A stretch of 64,000 bases of DNA from JAGNNV01 sp031412915 (GTDB lineage Bacteria; Acidobacteriota; Vicinamibacteria; Fen-336; JAGNNV01), in contig JANODX010000123.1 in the NCBI GenBank assembly GCA_031412915.1, positions 62,001-126,000 of the forward strand. The letters run 5' to 3'. The first letter of the stretch is position 1. Every line of letters starts with the position of its first letter. Made by a program: the position numbers and the translations under genes. Positions 1 to 7,884 of the stretch are shown here, piece after piece. Under the pieces are notes generated by a model, which worked only from the letters and a program-made list of their open reading frames with translations, was not told where the DNA came from and ran no database searches.

Positions 1-437
1 GGTATCTGGTACCAGACGATCAACAGCGAAACGCAGGTGAGGCACCAGACGCCCGCCGTGGTGACCGAAGGCTGATAGCGCCAGAACTCCGAATACGCGG
101 CCTGCGGGGTGAGAAGGAAGACGGCCGACGTGGAGACCAGGACCAGCCCCCCGAGGACCTTTCGAGCGCTGTCGGCAATGCCTCGAAACGCCGAAAACAC
201 CCGGAACGACAATTCGACAGACATGCCGAACAGAAGGGAGTCGTAGATGCCCTGCTTGGCCAAAAACGCGGCCGGCGTATAGCGGTTGGGAAAGAGTAGA
301 AAAAAAGCCGTGAACCCTACCGAAGCAGCCATCAGCACCGAAAAGGAAACGCACGCCGTCGTCTTCCGCCTCCCGACAATCCCTAGAACCGCGGCGCCAG
401 CGAGCCCGAGTCCAAGAAACGCAAGTGCTCGATGCAT
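1..437 (-). CDS. Hypothetical multi-pass membrane protein (3' end outside window)
   Basis: The frame opens at an ATG at 437 and stays open to the window edge, giving at least 145 residues. The residues read as about four hydrophobic segments: residues ~3-22 (MHRALAFLGLGLAGAAVLG...), ~30-50, ~70-110 with an amphipathic region, and ~120-145. No catalytic motif is visible. It starts 22 bp after the stop of the upstream Fis-type HTH gene on the same strand, so the two are probably co-transcribed. A GGGGA stretch lies about 14 bases before the ATG and may serve as ribosome binding site. The family is not recognised; function unknown. Confidence 0.6.
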   Translation of the reverse strand, partial: MHRALAFLGLGLAGAAVLGIVGRRKTTACVSFSVLMAASVGFTAFFLLFPNRYTPAAFLAKQGIYDSLLFGMSVELSFRVFSAFRGIADSARKVLGGLVLVSTSAVFLLTPQAAYSEFWRYQPSVTTAGVWCLTCVSLLIVWYQI

Positions 438-459
438 CCGTGGGCCGGTCCCCGCAGGG

Positions 460-1050
460 TCAGGCGGTCAAAGGCTTCGCCAGCCGCGGCACCTTCTTGC
501 GCGCGATCCCAAACGCGGCGAGACGCATATAAAGCGTCCGTCTGGTGACCCCCAGTTCGCGAGAGACCCTGGCGATGTTCCAGTCGTTCTCTTCCAGGAT
601 ACGGAGGATGTTGACGCGGTTGGCGTCGGCTCGATTGACGCTTTGAGCGCGGCTCGGGACAGTCTCGCCGAGGGCGCCCACCGCCTTGGCCATTCCCAGC
701 AGAAACGGGCGCAGTTCCTTCGCGTCCGCAGTACGCGGGTTCTCCAGATACACCCAGCCCAGGCGCGAATCACCGTCGCCCGTCACGGTGGCCAGAGCGA
801 ACCCGGGCGCCGAGACCACCTCGCCTTTGGCCAGCCGGGCGCGATGGTCCTGGAAGCGAATGGGCAGGCTCCCAAGACCAGCCAAAGACAGCCGGTACGA
901 AAGGAACACACTCGCGTTGTCGCCCTGGGGCACGAGGACCGCCCCGCCTTCGGCTCCGGCGACATCGCACATCTTCGCCAACAAACGATCGGCGGACCGG
1001 CGAGGGTCGTCGGCCACCAAGCTTTCAATCATTGATCCAAGTGAGTTCAT
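460..1050 (-). CDS. Fis-type helix-turn-helix regulator with N-terminal GAF-like region
   Basis: A 196-residue protein. The C-terminus (~145-185) reads ILRILEENDWNIARVSRELG followed by VTRRTLYMRL, the classic Fis/HTH_8 DNA-binding helix-turn-helix seen at the end of NtrC-type activators. There is no AAA+ sigma-54 domain. The N-terminal ~130 residues (with AEGGAVLVPQ and a RLGWVYLEN segment) resemble a GAF-like sensory domain, but this is inferred from general look only. The likely role is a small sensor plus DNA-binding protein, possibly controlling the adjacent membrane protein gene 22 bp downstream. An alternative start lies six codons in (ATG at 1032). A dyad at 1099-1113 lies in its upstream region. 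Confidence 0.7.
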   Translation of the reverse strand: MNSLGSMIESLVADDPRRSADRLLAKMCDVAGAEGGAVLVPQGDNASVFLSYRLSLAGLGSLPIRFQDHRARLAKGEVVSAPGFALATVTGDGDSRLGWVYLENPRTADAKELRPFLLGMAKAVGALGETVPSRAQSVNRADANRVNILRILEENDWNIARVSRELGVTRRTLYMRLAAFGIARKKVPRLAKPLTA

Positions 1051-1098
1051 AGGGCCGCAAGTCTGTCAAGAAAGGCTGGGAAAGACAAGACCTGAGTG

Positions 1099-1113
1099 TA
1101 TACATACTGTATA
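1099..1113. promoter_or_regulatory. TATACA-TAC-TGTATA dyad, possible operator
   Basis: A perfect 6-bp inverted repeat with a 3-base spacer sits in the gap between the leftward HTH gene (start 1050) and the small rightward ORF (start 1180). It is AT-rich in a GC-rich context and overlaps where a -10 element for either direction could lie. An autoregulatory operator for the HTH protein is a guess. Confidence 0.35.
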
Positions 1114-1179
1114 GTGTCGTCAGTCGCCCGTTCTCCGCCCTCCAACACAGGGCACATCAAAAAAAGGGAAATCAAAGTC

Positions 1180-1326
1180 ATGCGAATCTTCTGGTCGATC
1201 TTCTTTCTTGGCTCACTCCTGCTCGTTGGCTTCGATGTCACAGAGCGGCGACAACTCGGCAACAGACCCCAGGCTTCCCCGGCGATAGCCGGAGACCCTT
1301 TGGGATTTCCAACACCAAACCAATAG
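1180..1326 (+). CDS. Possible small membrane or exported protein (48 aa)
   Basis: An ATG at 1180 preceded by an AGGGAA stretch about 12 bases upstream opens a 48-residue frame. It begins MRIFWSIFFLGSLLLVGFDV, one hydrophobic helix, followed by a polar, proline-rich tail. It lies between the divergent HTH gene and the transketolase leader. No family is recognised. Length and composition fit a small inner-membrane or secreted peptide, but a chance ORF cannot be excluded. The remaining sequence from 1327 to 1450 shows no gene. Confidence 0.35.
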   Translation: MRIFWSIFFLGSLLLVGFDVTERRQLGNRPQASPAIAGDPLGFPTPNQ

Positions 1327-1450
1327 GCAGATCGGCGGGGCTGGCCACGCCGTGCGCCGGACCCGCCATCTTGTTGTCATCACGTCCCGCGGAGATTAGT
1401 GTTGCGCTTCGTTGCGGGAGACCGCAGCACTTCTTTCCCTGGGGATTTTG

Positions 1451-3514
1451 ATGACGACCACCGACGTAGACCAGCTTTCCGTAAATACCATCCGCACCCT
1501 GTCCATGGACGCGGTGCAACAGGCGAACTCCGGCCACCCGGGCACCCCCATGGCGATGGCGCCCGTCGCTTACACGCTCTGGCAGCGGCATCTGCGCTTC
1601 GATCCGAACCATCCAATCTGGCCGGACCGGGATCGTTTCGTTCTCTCGATGGGCCACGCTTCGATGCTGCTCTACTCGCTCCTGCATCTGGCGGGGGTGA
1701 AGGCGGTCAATCCAAAATACGAGACCCTGGGCGACCTGTCGGTGCCGCTCGACGACATCAAGCGGTTCCGCCAGCTCGACAGCCGTTGCCCCGGCCACCC
1801 GGAGTACCGCTGGACCTCGGGCATCGAAACGACGACCGGCCCGCTCGGGCAGGGCGTGGCCACCAGCGTCGGCATGGCCATCGCTTCGAAGTGGCTGGCC
1901 TCCCGCTACAACAAACCCGGCTTCGAGATGTTCACCCACCGCGTCTATGCCATGGCGGGCGATGGTTGCATGATGGAAGGCATCTCTCACGAGGCGGCGT
2001 CCCTCGCCGGCCACCTCCAACTCGACAACCTCTGCTGGATCTACGACAACAACAAGATCACCATCGAAGGCCACACCCACCTCGCCTTCAGCGAGGATGT
2101 GGCCACCCGCTTCATGGCCTACGGATGGAACGTAACCCGGGTGGGCGACGCCAACGATCTCGACATGCTCGATCGCGCCTACCAGAACGCGAAGCAGACA
2201 CAGGGGCGTCCGACCCTCATCATCGTGGACTCCCACATCGGCTACGGCGCTCCGACCAAGCAGGATTCGCACTCCGCTCACGGCGAACCGCTCGGGGCCG
2301 CGGAGATCAAGGGCACCAAGCGCTTCTACGGCTGGCCCGAGGACGCGCAGTTCCTGGTTCCCCCCGAAGTCCCGGAGCACTTCGCCAGGAATATGGGCGC
2401 CCGCGGCGGCTCGCTCCGCAACGACTGGATCGCAAAACTGGCGGAGTACCGCAAAGCCAACCCGGGCCTCGCCGACGAACTCGACCGCATGCAGAAGCGG
2501 CAACTGCCGGAGGGCTGGGACAAGAACATACCGGTGTTCCCCACCGACGCCAAGGGCCTGGCCGGCCGCGATGCCTCCCAGAAGGTCCTGAACGCGCTGG
2601 CCCAGAGCGTGCCCTGGCTGCTGGGCGGCTCGGCTGATCTGGCCCCCTCCACCAAGACGCGGCTCACCTTCGAGGGCGCCGGCGACTTCCTCGCCGATTC
2701 CTATGGCGGCAGGAACTTCCACTTCGGCATTCGCGAACACGCGATGGGCGCGATCATGAACGGCCTGTCGCTCTCCAAGGTCCGGCCCTACGGCTCGGGC
2801 TTCCTGATCTTCAGCGACTACGGGCGCGCTCCCATTCGGCTCGCCGCGATCATGGAAATCCCGGTCATCTACGTGTTCACGCACGATTCCATCGGGGTGG
2901 GCGAAGATGGCCCGACCCACCAGCCGGTCGAACAGGTGCTCTCCCTGCGCGCCATCCCCGGCCTCATCACCATCCGTCCGGCCGACTCGAACGAGGTCGC
3001 GGAAGCGTGGCGATTCCTGATGCCCCAGAAGCACGAGCCGGTGGCTCTGATCCTCACCCGGCAGGCCTTGCCCACCCTGGATCGCACGAAGTACGCAGCG
3101 GCCAGCGGATTGGCGAAGGGCGCTTACGTTCTTGCCGATGCTCCGGGCGGAAAGCCCGACGTCATCCTGATCGGCACGGGCAGCGAGGTTTCACTGTGCC
3201 TGCAGGCCTACGAGCAGCTCGCGAAGGATGGAGTCAAGAGCCGGGTGGTGAGCATGCCGTCGTGGGAACTCTTCGAGCATCAGTCTCAGGATTACCGCGA
3301 TCAGGTTCTGCCGCCCTCGATCACCGCGCGCATTTCCGTGGAATTCGGCACGACCCTGGGGTGGAGCCAGTATGTCGGCACGAAGGGCCAGGCCATCGGA
3401 ATGAAGACCTTCGGCGCCTCGGCGCCCCTTCAGGAGTTGCAGAAGAAGTTCGGCTTCCGGATCGAGGACGTGGTCGCCGCGGCCAAGGCGCAGGTTTCGG
3501 GAGCGAAGGGCTGA
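1451..3514 (+). CDS. tkt: Transketolase
   Basis: A 687-residue thiamine-diphosphate enzyme that moves two-carbon ketol units between sugar phosphates in the pentose phosphate pathway. The length is that of full transketolases (~660-690). The N-terminal part has NSGHPGTPMAMAP, and the TPP/Mg motif GDGCMMEG lies at about residue 170 followed by WIYDNNKITIEG. The pyrimidine-binding domain has FHFGIREHAMGAIMNG (~425) and the transketolase hallmark THDSIGVGEDGPTHQPVEQ (~475). The start chosen is ATG 1451, preceded by TGGGGATTTTG; an upstream in-frame TTG at 1412 would add 13 residues not expected in the family. The stop overlaps the rpiB start (TGATG), so the two genes are translationally coupled and sit in one pathway. 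Confidence 0.97.
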   Translation: MTTTDVDQLSVNTIRTLSMDAVQQANSGHPGTPMAMAPVAYTLWQRHLRFDPNHPIWPDRDRFVLSMGHASMLLYSLLHLAGVKAVNPKYETLGDLSVPLDDIKRFRQLDSRCPGHPEYRWTSGIETTTGPLGQGVATSVGMAIASKWLASRYNKPGFEMFTHRVYAMAGDGCMMEGISHEAASLAGHLQLDNLCWIYDNNKITIEGHTHLAFSEDVATRFMAYGWNVTRVGDANDLDMLDRAYQNAKQTQGRPTLIIVDSHIGYGAPTKQDSHSAHGEPLGAAEIKGTKRFYGWPEDAQFLVPPEVPEHFARNMGARGGSLRNDWIAKLAEYRKANPGLADELDRMQKRQLPEGWDKNIPVFPTDAKGLAGRDASQKVLNALAQSVPWLLGGSADLAPSTKTRLTFEGAGDFLADSYGGRNFHFGIREHAMGAIMNGLSLSKVRPYGSGFLIFSDYGRAPIRLAAIMEIPVIYVFTHDSIGVGEDGPTHQPVEQVLSLRAIPGLITIRPADSNEVAEAWRFLMPQKHEPVALILTRQALPTLDRTKYAAASGLAKGAYVLADAPGGKPDVILIGTGSEVSLCLQAYEQLAKDGVKSRVVSMPSWELFEHQSQDYRDQVLPPSITARISVEFGTTLGWSQYVGTKGQAIGMKTFGASAPLQELQKKFGFRIEDVVAAAKAQVSGAKG

Positions 3515-3957
3515 TGCGCATCGTCGTCGGATCCGATCACGCGGGCTTCCTCCTCAAACAGGAGATCGCGGAAGCGCTTCGCAAAGAGGGCCATGACGTG
3601 GTCGATGTGGGCACCCACTCGACCGCCCCGGTCGACTATCCGGACTCGGCCGCCGCGGTCGGGCGCGCGGTGACCGAGGGAAGGGCCGAACGGGGCGTCT
3701 TGATCTGCGGCAGCGGGGTGGGCGCATCGGTCGCCGCGAACAAGGTCAAGGGCGTGCGGGCGGCCATCTGCCACGACACCTATTCCGCGCACCAGGGCGT
3801 CGAGCACGACGACATGAACGTTCTGGTCCTGGGGGGAAGGATCGTCGGCCCCGCACTTGCCGGTGAGCTTGTCCGAGCGTTCGTGGGCGCACGGTATACC
3901 GCCGAGGAGCGGCACGCGCGGAGGCTCGCCAAGGTCACGGCCCTCGACAACCGATAG
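3514..3957 (+). CDS. rpiB: Ribose-5-phosphate isomerase B (RpiB/LacAB family)
   Basis: A 147-residue protein of usual RpiB length, interconverting ribose-5-P and ribulose-5-P. It opens with MRIVVGSDHAGFLLK, the conserved DHAG loop. It contains the catalytic-cysteine motif ICGSGVGAS (~residue 66), the HDTYSA segment, and HDDMNVLVLGGR, which matches the family H-N-D-x-N-x-L-x-L-G-x-R signature with Asp replacing Asn. Its ATG shares one base with the tkt stop, so it is the second gene of a tkt-rpiB operon, a sensible pairing because transketolase uses ribose-5-P. A structured region follows at 3974-4043. Confidence 0.95.
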   Translation: MRIVVGSDHAGFLLKQEIAEALRKEGHDVVDVGTHSTAPVDYPDSAAAVGRAVTEGRAERGVLICGSGVGASVAANKVKGVRAAICHDTYSAHQGVEHDDMNVLVLGGRIVGPALAGELVRAFVGARYTAEERHARRLAKVTALDNR

Positions 3958-3973
3958 AAGCGCGGGCCCCGCC

Positions 3974-4043
3974 ACTCGCCCCGGGCACGAGCAGAGCCAG
4001 CCGGCCCAAGGAGGCGGGACGTCGGGGGCGAGTTTCTCGTGCC
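3974..4043. other. Two crossing inverted repeats (pseudoknot-type or alternative hairpins)
   Basis: In the gap after rpiB, ACTCGCCCC (3974-3982) is complementary to GGGGCGAGT (4025-4033). GGCACGAG (3984-3991) is complementary to CTCGTGCC (4036-4043). The order is A-B-A'-B', so the stems cross: they can form together only as a pseudoknot, or else act as two alternative hairpins. The site is 3' of tkt-rpiB and upstream of the gene at 4112. There is no terminal T-run, so it is not a standard intrinsic terminator. Confidence 0.4.
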
Positions 4044-4111
4044 GTGGTTGGGGAAAGGCCGCTAGAATCCAGAGCCAACACAGTCGACTATTCGACGGAG
4101 GCTTCAAGAAC

Positions 4112-4564
4112 ATGCGTCACGCCCTATCCATCCTCATTCTGCTGGCCGGCTCAACGGCGAGCCCGGCGCTCGACAAGGCCGCAGACCAGAAGAAGGCCCA
4201 GCAGGAAATCCAGGGCCTCCTGGCCCGCCTCACCGCTGCCGAGAACGCCGGCGATGCGGCGGCGGCGGCTCAGTGCTACGAGAGCGACGGTTTGCTGTTG
4301 CCCTCATCGGGCGAGCCCGTGAGGGGTCGAGAGGACATTACCAGGCGTTACGCCGCGATATTTGCCGGAAAGACCCCTCGGTCGCCGCTCGAGTCCGAGG
4401 AGCTTTGGGTGTTGGACGACCTGGCGGTCAGTCGCGGAGCCACAAAGGGGCCCGCACCTCGCCGAACCGTGCGGAACCGCTACGTGATGACCCTCAAGCG
4501 TCACGGCGACGCGTGGGAGATTCACAGCCTCGTCTGGAACGCCGCGACCGCCGCCCTGAAGTAG
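4112..4564 (+). CDS. Secreted SnoaL/DUF4440-like protein (NTF2 fold)
   Basis: A 150-residue protein starting at ATG 4112, with ACGGAGG about 12 bases upstream. Residues 1-20 (MRHALSILILLAGSTASPAL) look like a signal peptide. The body begins with a helix that ends ARLTAAENAGDAAAAAQCYE, then DGLLLPSSGEPVRGREDITRRY, and ends HGDAWEIHSLVWNAA. This is the layout of DUF4440/SnoaL-like ketosteroid-isomerase-fold proteins. These are usually small ligand-binding or catalytic domains of unknown substrate. A similar secreted protein is encoded at 30114. The specific function is unknown. Confidence 0.8.
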   Translation: MRHALSILILLAGSTASPALDKAADQKKAQQEIQGLLARLTAAENAGDAAAAAQCYESDGLLLPSSGEPVRGREDITRRYAAIFAGKTPRSPLESEELWVLDDLAVSRGATKGPAPRRTVRNRYVMTLKRHGDAWEIHSLVWNAATAALK

Positions 4565-4605
4565 TCCCCGAGGCCCGGGTCGCCCCGCGTCCCGCCCCCG
4601 GTTTC

Positions 4606-6351
4606 CTAGCGAATCTCAAAGCCGTAGGGAAGACGAGCCCACACCGTCCGCGACTGCTTCACAACCCTCGCGCGAAAACGGGCGGCCAGCGCTTCGGGCG
4701 AGAACGAGGCCTGGGCGCCCATGCCGTCCCATCCATCGGCGCTTTCGAACAGCCGATCGAAAGCGCCCTTCGGGGCGGGCAGGACGACCACGGCCACATC
4801 CTGAGCGGCCGCGAGTTTGGCCTTGTCCTTGGCCAGGGCCAGGGCGCGGTCGAAGCCGCCGAGTTCGTCCACCAGCCCGACTCTCCTCGCTTCGGCACCC
4901 GTCCAGACACGCCCCTGCGCGATCTCGTGCACCGCGTCCACGTCCATGTGCCGATGCTCGGCCACCAGCGCCAGGAATCGATCGTAGAACCGGGAGGCCA
5001 GGCCTTCGACCTTGGCCTGATCCTCGAGGGTCCACCGCCGCGAGGGGCTCGCGAACGATCCTCCCCGGCCGAAGTCGACGTAGTCGTTCGTGAGCCCGAG
5101 CTTTTCGAAGAGACCCTTCAGCACGAACTTGCCGAAGAACACGCCGATCGAGCCGGTGATGGTGGTAGGGCCGGCCACGATGGCCGTCGCGGGCGCCGAG
5201 ATGTAATAGCCGCCCGACGCGGCGTAATCGCCCATGCTCACAATGACCGGCTTTCGGGCCGCCGTGTTCTCGACTTCCCGGGCAATGACGTCGGAGGCCG
5301 AGCCGGAGCCGCCCGGAGAGTTCACTCTGAGAACAACCGCCTTGACCGAGTCGTCGGCCGTCGCATCCCTCAGCGCTTCGGCCACGGTGTCGGAGCCGGC
5401 CACCACGGAGGAGGCGAGACCCCCCCCTTGACTCTCCCCGGAGAGAATCTCGCCGTCGACGAAGATCAGAGCGATCTTTGGCCGGGTGTCGAAGACGCCG
5501 CCCTGGTCTCGAAAATCTCGGAGGTGACGGTGAGTTTCGCCCGCGGAGTCGAGCGCTTCTTCGGGATAGGCCAGTTTGTCCACGAGTCCGGCATCGAGAG
5601 CCGAGGCGCCGTCGTAGGGGCCGGCTGAAATCAGTTCCTCGATCTCCGCTTCGGTCTTCTTCCTGGACTTGGACACCGCGGCGATGTACTCGTTGTAGAG
5701 ACCGCCGACCAGGGACTCCATCTGTTCCCGGTGGGCCGCCGTGAACTTCTTCTCGGTGTACTGATTGGGCGCGTTCTTGTACTTTCCCATCGCCACGAAC
5801 TGGGCTTCGATCCCGAACTTGTCGAAGGCGCCCTTGAGAAACATCACCTCGGCCGAGAGGCCATGAATCTGCAGGATGGCTTCGGGCAGGACCACGATCT
5901 CGTCGGCCGCCGAGGCGATGTAGTACTCCATGTTGCCGCTGTCTTCGAGAAACGCGGTGATCTTCTTTCCCCTGGCGCGGACCCGCAGGAGCGCGTCGCG
6001 GAGTTCGGCCGCGCGGGCCCAACCCAGATCGGCGGCCCCGATCCGGACGAAGACCGTCTTCAGATTCGGTTCGTTCGCGGCCCGGTCGATGGCTCGGATG
6101 ACGCTCGGGAACGAGGGAGCGGTGTCTCCCGAAAACGACATCTGGAGGGTGGGCGAGGGATTCTCATCGAAAGCGCCGTCGAGCGATATCGACAGCACGT
6201 TCGAGTGACCGTCCGATTTTTCGTCCGAAGACGACAGCCCCTGCTGCTGGACAAAGTAGGCAAGCCCGCCGAGCACGGCGGCGGTGAAAGACCCCACGAG
6301 CACCAGGCCCACCGTGATCCAAAGAAAGCGTTTCCTGCGCGAGGTGGTCAT
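4606..6351 (-). CDS. sppA: Signal peptide peptidase SppA, 67 kDa type
   Basis: A 581-residue membrane-anchored serine protease that degrades cleaved signal peptides; length matches the long E. coli-type SppA with two tandem ClpP-like domains. One N-terminal helix (residues ~10-33) anchors it. The N-terminal domain carries the general-base lysine in AMGKYKNAPNQYT (K192). The C-terminal domain has the nucleophile in MGDYAASGGYYIS (S379) and the following GPTTITGSIGVFFGKF segment. Both catalytic residues are therefore present. It lies 48 bp downstream of a TPR membrane protein gene on the same strand, probably one operon for envelope protein handling. Confidence 0.95.
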   Translation of the reverse strand: MTTSRRKRFLWITVGLVLVGSFTAAVLGGLAYFVQQQGLSSSDEKSDGHSNVLSISLDGAFDENPSPTLQMSFSGDTAPSFPSVIRAIDRAANEPNLKTVFVRIGAADLGWARAAELRDALLRVRARGKKITAFLEDSGNMEYYIASAADEIVVLPEAILQIHGLSAEVMFLKGAFDKFGIEAQFVAMGKYKNAPNQYTEKKFTAAHREQMESLVGGLYNEYIAAVSKSRKKTEAEIEELISAGPYDGASALDAGLVDKLAYPEEALDSAGETHRHLRDFRDQGGVFDTRPKIALIFVDGEILSGESQGGGLASSVVAGSDTVAEALRDATADDSVKAVVLRVNSPGGSGSASDVIAREVENTAARKPVIVSMGDYAASGGYYISAPATAIVAGPTTITGSIGVFFGKFVLKGLFEKLGLTNDYVDFGRGGSFASPSRRWTLEDQAKVEGLASRFYDRFLALVAEHRHMDVDAVHEIAQGRVWTGAEARRVGLVDELGGFDRALALAKDKAKLAAAQDVAVVVLPAPKGAFDRLFESADGWDGMGAQASFSPEALAARFRARVVKQSRTVWARLPYGFEIR

Positions 6352-6399
6352 GAGCGGGTCAATTCCTCTGTTCCTTCGGGCGCCGTCATCGCGACAGAC

Positions 6400-7119
6400 C
6401 TAGAGAGGTGCCAACTCGTCCACCTTCTTGCGCGCCTCCGGAGCGTAGGGGCTTTGGGGGTGCCGGTTGACGAGATCGGTGTAGGCCCGACGGGCTTCGA
6501 GCGCATCGCCCGAGGCCTCGAGAGACTCCGCGAGCCCGAAGAGAAGGCGGTCCTTGGGAAGGCCGGACGCCTCATCGGCGGACAGGGTCTGGTAGAGAGA
6601 AGCGGCTTCTTTGAAGCGACCGGCTCGCAGCACGATTTCCGCGACGCGGAGACGGGCCATGGCGGGCTCGAGGGCGACCGGATCGCGCAGGGCGGCGATC
6701 GGCTTGAGCGCCTGCTCGGCCTCGCTGAGCTTGCCGAGTTCGGCGAGGCACAGGGCCGAGTAGTAGCGAGCCCTTCGCCCCACGGACATCGAGCCGTAGC
6801 TCGAGGCGACCTCATCGAACATGGTCTTGGCCTTTTGGAACTTGTCGTTTGCAGTCTTGAAGGTTTCCGCCGACCCGGGCGCTCCGGCGGCCGAGGCTCC
6901 GACCTCGGCGTGGAAAACCTCGGTGGCTCGGGCGAAGGCTGCTTCCGCCCTGGAGGCTCGGAATTTCTGGCCGTAGTAGAGGCCGAAGAGGACCAGGAAG
7001 AGGGCCAGGATCGCGAGCGCCGGCTTCACCACCTCCGCCCGTGAGAGGAAGGTGCGGGCCTCCTTGAGCGCGTCGCCCACTTCATCGCGACGCAGTTCGT
7101 TCTTGAGTTCCTTGTCCAA
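6400..7119 (-). CDS. Membrane-anchored tetratricopeptide protein (YfgM/BamD-like)
   Basis: A 239-residue protein. A charged N-terminus (MDKELKNELRRDEVGDALKEA) is followed by one transmembrane helix (~33-51, PALAILALFLVLFGLYYG), then helical repeats rich in A/L/E with TPR character (RARYYSALCLAELGKLSEAEQ; RLRVAEIVLRAGRFKEAASLYQ; LLFGLAESLEASGDALEARR). This architecture resembles YfgM, a periplasm-facing TPR protein linked to secreted-protein quality control; the resemblance is structural rather than proven homology. The start is TTG at 7119 with AGGTGA seven bases upstream. It is upstream of and probably co-transcribed with sppA. Confidence 0.75.
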   Translation of the reverse strand: MDKELKNELRRDEVGDALKEARTFLSRAEVVKPALAILALFLVLFGLYYGQKFRASRAEAAFARATEVFHAEVGASAAGAPGSAETFKTANDKFQKAKTMFDEVASSYGSMSVGRRARYYSALCLAELGKLSEAEQALKPIAALRDPVALEPAMARLRVAEIVLRAGRFKEAASLYQTLSADEASGLPKDRLLFGLAESLEASGDALEARRAYTDLVNRHPQSPYAPEARKKVDELAPL

Positions 7120-7147
7120 TGCCAGTCACCTGTGAGTTCGACGAATG

Positions 7148-7224
7148 TGGTGTGCCCGGAGGGACTTGAACCCCCAACCTTGAGCTTAGGATGCTCCTGC
7201 TCTATCCAGTTGAGCTACGGGCGC
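7148..7224 (-). tRNA. tRNA-Arg (anticodon CCU)
   Basis: Read on the minus strand the cloverleaf is complete: acceptor GCGCCCG/CGGGCAC with one C-A mismatch at the second pair, D arm GCTC...GAGC, anticodon loop ATCCTAA giving CCU, T arm with TTCAAGT, and a genomically encoded CCA. It is followed 75 bp away by the apt stop on the same strand side. Confidence 0.93.
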
Positions 7225-7299
7225 GCGCGTGTGTGCGACGCTTCAGTTTACCCGCCCGGCGCGTCCCGAGAAGAGCCCGGTCGACATCTATCGGCGTCT

Positions 7300-7818
7300 T
7301 CAGTAGTGCAACACGCTGATAACGGGGTGAGGAGCGAGTCGGGAGCGGCCTTCGAGAGAGTCGAGTTCGATCAGAAACGCGAAGCCCGCCACCACGCCCG
7401 CCGAGCGACTCACCAGACGGCCGGCCGCCTCGGCGGTGCCGCCGGTGGCCAGAAGATCGTCCACGATCAGCGCCCTTTCCCCGGCAAGGAGAGCGTCTTC
7501 ATGCATCTCCAGCGTGTCCTCCCCGTACTCGAGGGCGTACGTCTCCCGGACGGTGGCGCGCGGAAGTTTCCTCGGCTTGCGCATCGGAACGAAGCCACAC
7601 TGCCGCTTTTGGGCGAGGGCGGCGCCGAAAATGAAGCCGCGGCTCTCGATGCCGACGATTCGCGTGTACGTGAGGCCCCGGGTGCATTGATCGAGTTGCT
7701 CGACCGCGGCCGCGAAGGCGAGGCCGTCGGCCAGCAGGGGGGTTATGTCCCGAAAGAGAATTCCCGGCTTGGGAAAATCCGGGACGTCGTGGATGAAGTC
7801 TTTCAGGTTGAGAGGCAT
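7300..7818 (-). CDS. apt: Adenine phosphoribosyltransferase
   Basis: A 172-residue purine-salvage enzyme converting adenine and PRPP to AMP. The family start MPLNLKDFIHDVPDFPKPGI fixes the ATG at 7818; the frame remains open further upstream but that part is unlike Apt. The FRDITPLL motif follows. The adenine-pocket segment is IVGIESRGFIFGAALA, and the PRPP-binding loop is ALIVDDLLATGGTAEAA (~120-137). Length matches the family (170-180). It stands alone, convergent with no neighbour, with the divergent sulfatase gene starting 66 bp away. Confidence 0.96.
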   Translation of the reverse strand: MPLNLKDFIHDVPDFPKPGILFRDITPLLADGLAFAAAVEQLDQCTRGLTYTRIVGIESRGFIFGAALAQKRQCGFVPMRKPRKLPRATVRETYALEYGEDTLEMHEDALLAGERALIVDDLLATGGTAEAAGRLVSRSAGVVAGFAFLIELDSLEGRSRLAPHPVISVLHY

Positions 7819-7884
7819 GGTGCCGTGGATTCTATGACCGCGCCGACCTTGACCCCTGCTCGAACCGACAACTAACGTACGACC

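Noticed and set aside
1238..3034. A 598-codon minus-strand frame opposite transketolase
   Set aside because: Shadow of tkt caused by GC-rich third positions; no motif.
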